From: Actinomadura terrae
Lineage (GTDB): Bacteria; Actinomycetota; Actinomycetes; Streptosporangiales; Streptosporangiaceae
DNA: 64,000 nucleotides
Direction: 5' to 3'
Assembly (NCBI RefSeq): GCF_022751215.1
Contig: NZ_JAICDG010000002.1
Coordinates: 1,178,001-1,242,000 of the forward strand
Below are positions 51,071 to 59,210 of the stretch, piece after piece. Every line of letters starts with the position of its first letter. Position 1 is the first letter of the stretch. Made by a program: the position numbers and the translations under genes. A model generated the notes under the pieces. It worked only from the letters and a program-made list of their open reading frames with translations, had not been told where the DNA came from and did no database searches.

Positions 51071-53452
51071 TCACGCGGCGCGGCCGAGGCCAGGGTCGTC
51101 CAAGGGCGTCAGGTCGGCGACGGTGAACGTGGTGGCTGATCCGGTCTCGTCCTTGGTGAGGACGCCGTCGTCGACCAGCCGCTTGAGGGCCTTGTAGATC
51201 CAGGGCCGCTTGCGTCCAGCCTTGGTGCGGATGGTGTGCAGCTCGTCTTCACCGGCGGTGAAGGTCGGCTGCCCGATGGCATGGCGATGGCGGATCCAGT
51301 CGCAGACCAGGCCGAACGCTTCGTCCGGCGGCATTTGGCGCTGCGGTTGCCCGTCGTCGGAGGTCTGGAAGCGCTCGGCTTCTTCGTCGGTGAGTTCGAT
51401 CGGGTCGCTGGGGCCAGCGGTCACGTTCGGGTCCGGATCGTCGGTGCGGAGGTACTCGCTGACCGTGTCGCCTTCGCGGCGGAGCCTCTCGACTACGGCC
51501 TGGGCCGCTGGGGCGTCGTCGGCCGATACCAGCACTGGCCTGCTGTCCTCGGTGCCGTTGCGGGGGCCGATGACGCCCTTGCGCTCCAGGGCCTCCAGGA
51601 CGCGCAGGCACTTGGCGTGGGACAGGCGGAGCTTGCGTTGCAGCATCGCCGCCGAGGCGAACTGTGTGGTGATGACCAGCTCGGCCGCGTCGCCGAGTAG
51701 CTCGCCGAAGTCGTCGCGCGCCTCGGTAGGACGGTCGCTCGGTTCGTTGTTGTGGCCGTCGATGGTGGCGGCCTGGTCCTCGTTGTCGTCCTCCCACTGG
51801 GCATCAGCCCACCGGCCGGACGGGGCGGCGGCCGCGGTGCCGGCAGCGGGCATCGGGATCGCGTCACCGCCTGTTGGGTCGGACGCTGCCGAGCTGGAGG
51901 GGGCGGCCAGGCGTCGGGTGAACTCGTCTCCGGCGCGGTCGCTGGCAGGGTAGGCGGCGGCGTGTGCGCGCATCGCGGCGTTGGCGGCGTTGTTGGTCTT
52001 GCCCCAGGAGAAGGTGCGCAGCGGCATGGCGTAGTGGGTGGGCCGGATGGACTTGGCGTCCAGGTAGGCCATGCCGGGGTAGAAGTCCTCCCACTCGTGC
52101 GGGTGCACTCCGGCCTTGCGCTGACGTGCGGAGACGCCGTACTTGACGTCCTCGGGGTCCGACAGCCCGAAGCACATCTTGGCCATCTGGGAGCGGATCA
52201 GGGTGGGGATCTGGGTGTAGTCCGCGCGCTGCAGCGACAGCAGGAGCGACCCGCCCGCCGAGCGGATCTCCTTGACGATCTCCTCCAGCTTCTCGGCGTC
52301 CTCGCTGCTCAGCTCGCTGAACAGCTTGGCGACCTCTTCCAGGTGCAGGTACCAGTAGGTCAGCCCGCAACCGGGCTCCCATGCCTGGTAGCCGCGCTCG
52401 GCCAGCCACTTGGTGCGCCGGGGGATTTCGGCGTGCATCTGCCGGATCAGGGCGACGGCTCCGGTCTTGGTGGTCTCGAAGCGGTGCAGCGCTGGGCGGA
52501 GGGGGCCCATGGTCTGGTCGTCTTTGGAGATGTCGATGGAGAACACCGCGGCGTCGCGGCGGGTGATGATTTCGGCGACGTAGTTCCACGCTCCGCCGAT
52601 CGACTTGCCGGATCCGGTCCGGCCCATGATCTGCAGGTGGTGACCGGTGAAGCGGTGCTCGACGTAGTCACCGTCCTGGTAGAGGGCGACCCGGAGCGGT
52701 TCGCCCACCGATGCGCCTGGGCGGGACGGTCCGGGCCAGGGGATCGGCTGCTTGATCCGGCGGGGGTCGGAGAAGGTGATGTGCGCCTGGGAGGCGTCGT
52801 CCTCGTCTTGGGCGACGATCACGCTGCCGGGTGGCAGTTTCATGCCCGATTCCATGTGGTCGGTGTTCTTGATCGCGTCCTCTGCGGTCTTCTCACCGGC
52901 GGGCAGCGCCATCTTGCCCTTGACCTTGTGCTCGGTGACCTCGGTGGTGCGCACCTTGGCACCCTTGAGCCCGAACGAGACTTTGGCCTGGTCGAACAGC
53001 GTGGCCAGCGGGTCACCGCTGTGCGCGGCGTCCGATGGCGTCTGCCGGATGACGGCGCGGATGTTCCACCCGATGGCCAGCGTGGCGCCTCCGAAGGCCA
53101 GCAGCATGAGCGTGACCTGCTGGGTGATCCCGGTGATGGTGGCGATGGTGAACCACAGACCGGCGCCGAAGGTCGTCAGCGTCGAATGGGTGCGGCCCAG
53201 CAGACCGCGCTGGTGAGAGACGGCCCAGGTCAGGCCCGTGAGGGTGACGGTGGACAGGGTTCCGGCCATCGTCGCCCACGTCACCGCCGGCGGTGCTCCC
53301 CAGACGGCGTGTGCGATCGCCGCGGCGATGGTCAGCAGGCCCAGCAGGGCCCACGGCGGGACGAGGACGCCCACCTTCGACACCGCTGAGACGGCGATGC
53401 GCTCCATGGTCGCGTCCTGCGCGATCTGCAGGGTCGGGGTCTTGCGCGCCAT
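51071..53452 (-). CDS. FtsK/SpoIIIE-type conjugative DNA translocase (Tra)
   Basis: A 793-residue protein. Four N-terminal TM helices (VPPWALLGLLTIAAAIAHAV, VTWATMAGTLSTVTLTGLTW, TLTTFGAGLWFTIATITGIT, LMLLAFGGATLAIGWNI). The motor domain has Walker A HLQIMGRTGSGKSIGGAWNY, VFSIDISKDDQTMGPL and Walker B-like LHLEEVAKLFSEL, then AGGSLLLSLQRADYTQIPT. The C-terminus holds a winged helix (MLQRKLRLSHAKCLRVLEAL) like FtsK-gamma/TraB, which binds clt repeats, and a second helix-turn-helix near the end. It transfers double-stranded element DNA between mycelia. The ATG at 53452 overlaps the upstream stop. Confidence 0.9.
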   Translation of the reverse strand: MARKTPTLQIAQDATMERIAVSAVSKVGVLVPPWALLGLLTIAAAIAHAVWGAPPAVTWATMAGTLSTVTLTGLTWAVSHQRGLLGRTHSTLTTFGAGLWFTIATITGITQQVTLMLLAFGGATLAIGWNIRAVIRQTPSDAAHSGDPLATLFDQAKVSFGLKGAKVRTTEVTEHKVKGKMALPAGEKTAEDAIKNTDHMESGMKLPPGSVIVAQDEDDASQAHITFSDPRRIKQPIPWPGPSRPGASVGEPLRVALYQDGDYVEHRFTGHHLQIMGRTGSGKSIGGAWNYVAEIITRRDAAVFSIDISKDDQTMGPLRPALHRFETTKTGAVALIRQMHAEIPRRTKWLAERGYQAWEPGCGLTYWYLHLEEVAKLFSELSSEDAEKLEEIVKEIRSAGGSLLLSLQRADYTQIPTLIRSQMAKMCFGLSDPEDVKYGVSARQRKAGVHPHEWEDFYPGMAYLDAKSIRPTHYAMPLRTFSWGKTNNAANAAMRAHAAAYPASDRAGDEFTRRLAAPSSSAASDPTGGDAIPMPAAGTAAAAPSGRWADAQWEDDNEDQAATIDGHNNEPSDRPTEARDDFGELLGDAAELVITTQFASAAMLQRKLRLSHAKCLRVLEALERKGVIGPRNGTEDSRPVLVSADDAPAAQAVVERLRREGDTVSEYLRTDDPDPNVTAGPSDPIELTDEEAERFQTSDDGQPQRQMPPDEAFGLVCDWIRHRHAIGQPTFTAGEDELHTIRTKAGRKRPWIYKALKRLVDDGVLTKDETGSATTFTVADLTPLDDPGLGRAA

Positions 53453-53829
53453 CACAGATCGACCCTTCCGGTGTAGCGGCCGCCGCGTCGGCCGCGCATG
53501 TCTGCGGGGCCGACGGCGAGGAACTCCTGGCGGTACTGGACGTGGAACTTCACCGACTCGGCGCTGATGGCCAGCGCCAGCTCCTGGGCCTTGCGCAGCT
53601 TCCCGGCCACACGTCCGGCGCGGATTTTCACGTCGATGCCGAACAGCAGCGGATGTCCCTCCAACTGCTTCATGGCGGCTTCGGCGGCAGTGGCGGCGTT
53701 GTCCAGCTCGTAGGCCAGGTCATGGCCGAACCGCTGGGTCGCCCTCGCGTACGCGGCGACGTGCTTGCCGACCTTGCCGCGAAACTCGATGTCGCCGATC
53801 CGGTCGATCATCTGTTCACCGGTTCCCAT
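53452..53829 (-). CDS. transfer-region protein, paralogue A
   Basis: A 125-residue helical protein: MIDRIGDIEFRGKVGKHVAA, YARATQRFGHDLAYELDNAA, LEGHPLLFGIDVKIRAGRVA, SVKFHVQYRQEFL. It is clearly related to the next gene upstream (53907-54287), sharing EF-G-GHxLLFGxD-xxRA-RVA-L-AQ-LA and EKFH-YR-F. No known domain. It directly precedes the translocase with a TGATG overlap, so it is probably an accessory of transfer. Confidence 0.75.
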   Translation of the reverse strand: MGTGEQMIDRIGDIEFRGKVGKHVAAYARATQRFGHDLAYELDNAATAAEAAMKQLEGHPLLFGIDVKIRAGRVAGKLRKAQELALAISAESVKFHVQYRQEFLAVGPADMRGRRGGRYTGRVDL

Positions 53830-53906
53830 GACTGACCTCCTCAGATAGCAGTGCGAACCTGACGGCCCGGGGAGTCGGCCAGGTGGACGACTCCCCGGGG
53901 GCGCGA

Positions 53907-54287
53907 TCACTCTTCGGCCGCCTCGGCGTCCTTCTCGGCGTCCTCGATGGCCTTCTCGACGTCCTCGCGGTGCGCGGCCTCGGAGAACTGGCGGCGGTAG
54001 GCGCGGTGGAACTTCTCGCCCTGCTCGGCCAGACCGGCGGCCAGGTCCTGCGCGCGCTGCAGCCGCTTGGCCACGCGCCGGGCCCGAACACGTGAGTCCA
54101 GCCCGAACAGCAGGAGGTGTCCGCGCAGTCCCTCCATCGCCGCCCGCGAGTCGGTCGCGGCGGCTCCCAGCTCGAACTTCCACCGGTTGGCCAGCGACTC
54201 CAGTTCCTTGCCGTAGCTCTGGAACGCCTCACCCAAGCGGCCCTCGAACTCCACGTTCGCCAGTTCGGTGATCTTGCGGTGGGCCAT
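53907..54287 (-). CDS. transfer-region protein, paralogue B
   Basis: A 126-residue helical protein: ITELANVEFEGRLGEAFQSY, AMEGLRGHLLLFGLDSRVRA, RRVAKRLQRAQDLAAGLAEQ, GEKFHRAYRRQFSEAAH, with a Glu/Asp/Ala-rich coiled tail. It is paralogous to the 53452-53829 gene. The TGATG overlap with the upstream gene places it in the transfer operon. Confidence 0.75.
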   Translation of the reverse strand: MAHRKITELANVEFEGRLGEAFQSYGKELESLANRWKFELGAAATDSRAAMEGLRGHLLLFGLDSRVRARRVAKRLQRAQDLAAGLAEQGEKFHRAYRRQFSEAAHREDVEKAIEDAEKDAEAAEE

Positions 54288-54613
54288 CAGGCGCTCCTTC
54301 GGCTGGACGTCCGGTCGTCCCGGACGTCGTCCTCGATGACCTCGGCCTCGACCGCTCCGGCTCGGCCCGCCCGGAACTCATCGCCGAGGACCTGGCCGAC
54401 CGTGCGGATCCGGGGCGCCAGCGGAGCCGTGCCAACGAAGGCGGTGACCAGCGCGTCGAGTGCGGTCGCCAGTAGAACCAGCACCGCCCACGCGCCGCGC
54501 AGGAAGGGGCCGAGGCGCTCCCACAACCCCGGCTCGGGCGGCGGCAGCAGCCGGAAGTGGGTCGACAGGCCAGCGCGGCCTTCGGTGGTCTGGCCGGGGA
54601 CGGTGCCGCTCAT
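54287..54613 (-). CDS. small membrane protein of transfer operon
   Basis: A 108-residue protein with one hydrophobic helix (FLRGAWAVLVLLATALDALV, TAFVGTA) after a Pro-rich N-terminus and a charged C-terminus (VIEDDVRDDRTSSRRSA). It is coupled at both ends. The size and topology recall the Spd spread proteins of Streptomyces plasmids, without recognisable sequence identity. Confidence 0.65.
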   Translation of the reverse strand: MSGTVPGQTTEGRAGLSTHFRLLPPPEPGLWERLGPFLRGAWAVLVLLATALDALVTAFVGTAPLAPRIRTVGQVLGDEFRAGRAGAVEAEVIEDDVRDDRTSSRRSA

Positions 54614-54813
54614 CGCCGCCCCCGCTCGGTGAAAGGGCGCCGGAAGCGGTGCGCGGCCCATCCCGCCGCCAGGGCCGACACCAGGCACTTGGCGTCGCCG
54701 TACATGCCCGTCCACACCGTCAACGCCGTCCACACGGCCAGGAACACCACCATGAACAGCAGCACGGCCGCGCTGAGCGAGCGTCGCGTCGGGTACTTGG
54801 TCCGCGCGCTCAT
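54610..54813 (-). CDS. small membrane protein (67 aa) of transfer operon
   Basis: MSARTKYPTRRSLSAAVLLF with VVFLAVWTALTVWTGMYGDA and LVSALAAGWAAHRFRRPF: two membrane helices and basic ends. It is coupled to both neighbours by ATGA overlaps. It is a plausible Spd-like spread protein. Confidence 0.7.
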   Translation of the reverse strand: MSARTKYPTRRSLSAAVLLFMVVFLAVWTALTVWTGMYGDAKCLVSALAAGWAAHRFRRPFTERGRR

Positions 54814-55580
54814 CGGCCCGACTCCTCGTGACCGTCAACCGGCGCGCTGTCGCAGCGGCGCCCGGCCGAGGAGCCGTTCGGGTTGTCGGTGCGGCGGCGG
54901 TTGGCCAGCCACAGCGCGGCATACGCGCCGACCAGCACGGCCACCCCGAGCCGGAGTCGCCCACCACCGGCCAGCCCGGGGACTACAGCCGCGGCGGCGA
55001 TCAGGCAGAACACGGTCAACACCGCCAGCCGCGGCGGCAGGAACCACGGCTCACGCCAGCCGTCGTCCCCGACCGCCAGGCGCTCTTCGCTGACGGCGAG
55101 TCGGGTCAGGGCCTCGGCCGCGGTGGGGTCGGTGTGTTCGGCGACCATGGCGGCCAGGCTCCGCAGGTGGACGGCGCGCTGCGCGGGATCGGCGGTCGCG
55201 GCCAGCAGCGTCCACTCGCGCAGCTCCGGCGCCCGGTCATCGGGGGCGTGGTCCCAGCCGAGCCACTCCGGGAACGCGCCGATCACCGCGCGCTCGGTCG
55301 CGGCGACCATCCGCAGCAACGAAGCCGCAGTGGACAGAGACACCGCCATCGGACGCCCGGCGGCGTCCTCCTCGCGGCCCCAGCACTGGGTGTGCAGTCG
55401 GCCCAGCTCGTCAGTGGCGTCGGCAGCGAAGTCGATCAAGATTGCACGGAGATCCCGGTCACTGGTGCGCGACAGTTCGCCGAGCGTCTCGCCCAGCGCG
55501 CCGGACCAGTCGATGTAACTGCGCCGGGCCGCTCTGCGCTCCAGGAGGCTCGTAATGATCGTGGGAAGGAAGAAGAACAT
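54810..55580 (-). CDS. membrane protein of transfer operon
   Basis: A 256-residue protein from ATG 55580 (MFFFLPTIITSLLERRAARR), with GAGGAGG 8 bases upstream. A helical cytoplasmic part (RDLRAILIDFAADATDELGR, SLSTAASLLRMVAATERAVI) is followed by two C-terminal TM helices (LAVLTVFCLIAAAAVVPGLA, LRLGVAVLVGAYAALWLANR). No family is recognised. It lies between the HATPase-like protein and the small membrane proteins. Confidence 0.7.
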   Translation of the reverse strand: MFFFLPTIITSLLERRAARRSYIDWSGALGETLGELSRTSDRDLRAILIDFAADATDELGRLHTQCWGREEDAAGRPMAVSLSTAASLLRMVAATERAVIGAFPEWLGWDHAPDDRAPELREWTLLAATADPAQRAVHLRSLAAMVAEHTDPTAAEALTRLAVSEERLAVGDDGWREPWFLPPRLAVLTVFCLIAAAAVVPGLAGGGRLRLGVAVLVGAYAALWLANRRRTDNPNGSSAGRRCDSAPVDGHEESGR

Positions 55581-55834
55581 GGGGGTGACCTCCTCAAAGG
55601 CCATGGGAGAAAGATCAAGTCGTGGTGGGTTGGGGGCGTCGAGCCGACCCGTGCCACGCAGAGCGCAGCGCCAGGCGGTTCGGCTCCGGGAACCCCGCGA
55701 GCACAGCGGACGGGTGGCTGCGACAGCACGGGCCCGGCGGGTGCGGGCGCACCTGCCGTGTGCTCCGGCACGCGCCGGTGTCCGCAGGCCAGAACCCGCA
55801 CACCGGTGCCAGCCGCCGCGCTCGCGGGACGCCA

Positions 55835-56281
55835 TCAGTCCGCGCTCCCATCAGCGAGGTGCGCCGACGGGCTCGACACGGCAGCTCCGGCCGGGCGGGG
55901 AAGATCGACCCAGATACGGCGGCCGCCGCCGGTGCAGACATGGCTCAGCGCTCCGAGCTGGGCGCAGATCCACAGTCCGCGCCCGGACTCGCCTCCGCCG
56001 AGCCGGACGTCAGGAGCATGCGCGGCGCCTTGGTCGACCACCTCGACGTGCGCATGGTCGCTGTGGACCTGGAGAACGACCTGGTACGTGCCGCCCGGTT
56101 CCCCCGAGCGGGTGTGCCGGGCGGCATTGGTGGCCAGCTCCGACACGCACGTCAGCGCATCGCACACCGTGTCCTCGGCCAACCCTGAAGCAGCCAGGGT
56201 CCGCCGAGCCCAGCGCCGCGCCTCGGCCACCGTGCGCGCGTCGTCGCCAGCGAACGCGGCCTCGAAACGGTTCGGCATCAT
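55835..56281 (-). CDS. HATPase (RsbW-like) protein on the element
   Basis: A 148-residue single HATPase_c domain: WARRTLAASGLAEDTVCDAL, TCVSELATNAARHTRSG (N-box), VEVVDQGAAHAPDVRLGG and ESGRGLWICAQLGALSHV (G2). RsbW-type kinases of this form inhibit sigma factors or phosphorylate STAS proteins. Carried on an integrative element it may tie transfer to host stress or development. The start overlaps the upstream stop (ATGA). About 250 bp without a gene follow. Confidence 0.85.
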   Translation of the reverse strand: MMPNRFEAAFAGDDARTVAEARRWARRTLAASGLAEDTVCDALTCVSELATNAARHTRSGEPGGTYQVVLQVHSDHAHVEVVDQGAAHAPDVRLGGGESGRGLWICAQLGALSHVCTGGGRRIWVDLPRPAGAAVSSPSAHLADGSAD

Positions 56282-56727
56282 GACCGACCCCCGTCCCGAC
56301 GCAGGGGTGTCACTGACGCCAGCCCCGGCGCGGCAGCGCTGGCCTCGGCACCGCCCGGCGCGGCGGCCTGGCCCTCGTTGCCACCCGCCTTGCTCTGCCG
56401 CGCGGCCAGTCGCCTGCGCGAGCGGAACACGCTGGTCAGCCGCCGCCACCAAGGCCGCCGGACTGCGGTGATGGTGTCGGTCAGCTCGCGCATGTCGTCC
56501 GCCATAGCGCTGAGCTGGTCGGCCACCTCCGAACCGGTCTGCGCCAGTTGCGCGCGGACGGCCAGCACGGCGAACCCGATCCCGACCAGCGCATGCTCAT
56601 CCGGGCTCATCGCCCCGACATCGGAGGCGGCATCGGTCAGCGCACACTCGGCACCGTGCGCGAGCGCGTGCGCCAGGTCGTCCGACAGCGCGGCCTGCCA
56701 GTCGAAGAACTCACTGTCGTGCGTCAC
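56278..56727 (-). CDS. element protein, unknown (149 aa)
   Basis: EFFDWQAALSDDLAHALAHG, EHALVGIGFAVLAVRAQLAQ and SEVADQLSAMADDMRELTDT form a helical protein with a basic, Ala/Gly-rich C-terminal tail (RSRRRLAARQSKAGGNEG). No domain is recognised. It is coupled at both ends in the transfer operon. Confidence 0.65.
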   Translation of the reverse strand: MTHDSEFFDWQAALSDDLAHALAHGAECALTDAASDVGAMSPDEHALVGIGFAVLAVRAQLAQTGSEVADQLSAMADDMRELTDTITAVRRPWWRRLTSVFRSRRRLAARQSKAGGNEGQAAAPGGAEASAAAPGLASVTPLRRDGGRS

Positions 56728-56996
56728 AGCGCACCCCCGAACTGCCGGTCGGTGTCCGCAGTGCGAGCGAACGCCTCGGCGACCAGCCGCGAGGCCGACA
56801 CCCCGTCCGCCGGCAGCTGCCCGCGCTCCTCCAGGAACCCGACCAGGTGCACGATCGGATCCAGCTCGCCATCACGGGCGGCAGCCACCGCAGCGCGCAC
56901 GTGCGCCAGCAGCTCGGCGTACTCGACGCTCAGCAGCGCCAACTCCTGCCGCAGCGAGGCCTCGGTACGCGAGGTGTGCAGGGTCGTCGCCATCAC
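56724..56996 (-). CDS. element protein, unknown (90 aa)
   Basis: RTEASLRQELALLSVEYAEL, LAHVRAAVAAARDGELDPIV and HLVGFLEERGQLPADGVSAS form a small helical protein. It is coupled by ATGA overlaps to both neighbours. Confidence 0.65.
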   Translation of the reverse strand: MMATTLHTSRTEASLRQELALLSVEYAELLAHVRAAVAAARDGELDPIVHLVGFLEERGQLPADGVSASRLVAEAFARTADTDRQFGGAL

Positions 56997-58105
56997 CGCT
57001 CACCCCCGCCCGCACCGGCCAGCGCCGGTTCCGCATCCTCACCCGCAGTGCGGCCCTCGCTCTGCGAGGCGGCATCCTCATCCGCGGACTCGGCCTCGGT
57101 CCGCTCCGGCCCGTCCGTGTGCGCCGAGCCGAACCCGTCAGCCCGTGCGGGCGTCTCGTCCGCACCGGGCCCCGTGCGCAACGCGGTGTTGCGGGCCTGC
57201 GACACCACACCCTCACACCACCGGCGCTTACGACCGGTCCGGGTCATCAGCGCCGGATAGTCCGGAGACCATTTCCCGCCGGCCTCGACGGCAGCGAGGA
57301 TTTCGCTGGTCAACTCCGCCACGACCGCATCACGATCGACCGGCTCCCCGGCGCTCGGCGCGGCCCCGCGCATCCCGCGAACCAGACGCGGAACGGACGA
57401 ACCCACGTCCGCACCCCGCACCGTGCGGACTGGCGCGACCGGACGATGCGGGATCCGTACGCCACCGTGCGGAACACCGTTTGCGGGGCCGTCCGCACCG
57501 TCCCCACCCGTGCGTGCGGACGACGGCACCACGGCCAGAGACCGGGTGGTCGGCTCAGGCGCCATCGCCCGCAACGCGGCCGCGCGCTCGGCGGCCTGGC
57601 GGTGCGCGACGGTGACCGCCTCAGTGATCCGCTGCCGGATCGTCACCACGGCCTCGGCCGCGCAGAACACCATCGCGGGCGGTACCGAGTGCAGCAGGAT
57701 CGCCGCTGGATTCAGCGCGGCCCACGCCGACCAGGTGTTCATCGCATACGTGCAGCCCAACGCGACCCACTTGGTCGTGCGGACCCACCGGCCAGCGTCC
57801 AGACCATGTCGGTTGATGAGCTGCTCACCCATCAACACCCCGATCAGGACCAGCGACACCATCGGGTCCAGCAGCCACGCCGTGACCCACACCAGCGACC
57901 CCAGCGGCGCCCCGTCCGCGGCGAAGCGCGCGACGTTGGCCATGGTGAACAGCAGCCCCAGGACCATCCCAGTCCAGATCAGCCGGTCCACCCAGCCCCG
58001 CACCCGCTCCACACGCAGCGCCACCACGTCCGGGTCGGTCTGGTAGGCACGCACCTGCGCGGCCGCGTCCGCGGCGGCCTTGAGCTTGGCGGCCTTGCTC
58101 GTCAT
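56993..58105 (-). CDS. DUF2637 transfer-associated membrane protein
   Basis: A 370-residue protein from ATG 58105. Four TM helices: RLIWTGMVLGLLFTMANVAR, LGSLVWVTAWLLDPMVSLVL, WVALGCTYAMNTWSAWAALN and LLHSVPPAMVFCAAEAVVTI. This is the DUF2637 fold, with a long soluble C-terminus containing a possible helix-turn-helix (ELTSEILAAVEAGGKWSPDY, PALMTRTGRKRRWCEGVVSQ). Full-length relatives are typical of actinomycete conjugative elements. The short copy at 21152 lacks this tail. Confidence 0.82.
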   Translation of the reverse strand: MTSKAAKLKAAADAAAQVRAYQTDPDVVALRVERVRGWVDRLIWTGMVLGLLFTMANVARFAADGAPLGSLVWVTAWLLDPMVSLVLIGVLMGEQLINRHGLDAGRWVRTTKWVALGCTYAMNTWSAWAALNPAAILLHSVPPAMVFCAAEAVVTIRQRITEAVTVAHRQAAERAAALRAMAPEPTTRSLAVVPSSARTGGDGADGPANGVPHGGVRIPHRPVAPVRTVRGADVGSSVPRLVRGMRGAAPSAGEPVDRDAVVAELTSEILAAVEAGGKWSPDYPALMTRTGRKRRWCEGVVSQARNTALRTGPGADETPARADGFGSAHTDGPERTEAESADEDAASQSEGRTAGEDAEPALAGAGGGER

Positions 58106-58722
58106 CGCAGCCGCCCCCCGTCCAGCTCCTCCAGCACCGGCCCGACCAGAGCGTTCAGCTCCGCGACCAGCGCCGAGACCATCGCGCGAGCGGCCCACTC
58201 GACGCCATCGCGCGGCCCGCAGGGAACCGCGGGAAGCCGATGCATCGGCACCGGAAGACTCAGCGCGACACTGGCCTGCAGGAAAGGCCGCCGAGTCACG
58301 TCCTCCTCCATCGGGTGGACGAACTCATAGCCCTCCCCGCGCAGCTCGGTAGGCCAGTCCCGCCAGGACAGATCCCCCTGCCACCGGTAGGAGCGCAGGA
58401 GCCGCTCCGGCCAGGGAGCGACCAGGCTGACCGAGCCGATCAGCGACCCGTCCCAGGCGCTGCGATGCACCTGGGCATCAAGGACGCGAGTGTGCGAGCG
58501 GACGTACCCGGGCGCCATCACCGGCCCCGACGCCGTCCGCCAGGACGCCGAAGCGAACTCGGCCAGCCGGACCCCCGGCGAGTCCCCGAAGTCCTCCCAG
58601 CACTCAGCGAACGCGCTGCTCAGCCGGTCACGGACATACGCGCCGAACCGAGACACACCATCGCTGGCGTACTCACGGTCGTAGTCCTCATCGACCCAGA
58701 ACGGCGTAGAGGAGGCAGCCAT
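58102..58722 (-). CDS. element protein, unknown (206 aa)
   Basis: MAASSTPFWVDEDYDREYAS, RDRLSSAFAECWEDFGDSPG, SVSLVAPWPERLLRSYRWQG and MVSALVAELNALVGPVLEEL. It is a soluble Trp-rich protein with no known domain. Overlapping starts and stops with both neighbours place it in the transfer operon. Confidence 0.65.
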   Translation of the reverse strand: MAASSTPFWVDEDYDREYASDGVSRFGAYVRDRLSSAFAECWEDFGDSPGVRLAEFASASWRTASGPVMAPGYVRSHTRVLDAQVHRSAWDGSLIGSVSLVAPWPERLLRSYRWQGDLSWRDWPTELRGEGYEFVHPMEEDVTRRPFLQASVALSLPVPMHRLPAVPCGPRDGVEWAARAMVSALVAELNALVGPVLEELDGGRLR

Positions 58723-58958
58723 CAGAGACCACCGCCCGCCGCGGCCGACTCCTCGGCCAGGAGCGCCCGGATGTCGGCCTCGAAGAATCGGCGATGTCCG
58801 CCCGGCGTGCGGATGCTCGCGAGACGTCCCGCCGCCGCCCATCGGGACGCCGTCTTGCGGTCGACCCGGAAGAGTTCGGCCACTTCACCGGGGGTGAGAA
58901 GACGTCCCCGGCCATGGAGTTTGGGAGTCGCGGTCTGGTCCGCCATGCTGTTGTCCAC
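58722..58958 (-). CDS. BldC/MerR-like small DNA-binding protein
   Basis: A 78-residue protein from GTG 58958, with AGGAGG 8 bases upstream. LLTPGEVAELFRVDRKTASR, WAAAGRLASIRTPGGHRRFF and EADIRALLAEE make a BldC-type winged helix-turn-helix that binds direct repeats. It is the first gene of the long transfer operon and probably regulates it together with the divergent GntR repressor. Confidence 0.9.
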   Translation of the reverse strand: MDNSMADQTATPKLHGRGRLLTPGEVAELFRVDRKTASRWAAAGRLASIRTPGGHRRFFEADIRALLAEESAAAGGGL

Positions 58959-59119
58959 GGATCGTTCCTCCTGCTCACGTTGGGAATCGAGCGATCCGGC
59001 GGCCTCGGCGGGTGCCACCGCCGAGGCCGCGCTGTTGTGCGAGATCGGACATCGGGTCATTCCGCGACCTCCGATCCCTCCGAAGGCCATACAGGCCAAC
59101 GCGAGACTAATGGTAAGCA

Positions 59120-59178
59120 GTGTGCTAGCACACCGTCAACCACCCGGAAGATATGTCCTAGTTGGTGTGCTAGTACAC
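59120..59178. promoter_or_regulatory. two GntR/KorSA-type operators
   Basis: GTGTGCTAGCACAC (59120-59133, perfect palindrome) and GTGTGCTAGTACAC (59165-59178, one mismatch) lie 45 bp apart in the divergent region between the BldC-like gene and the GntR gene. They fit the GT-N-TAC/AC palindromes bound by GntR repressors and probably switch both the transfer operon and the repressor itself. Confidence 0.8.
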
Positions 59179-59210
59179 TCCCTCTGAACTGCCAGAAAGG
59201 AGGCGGAGAC

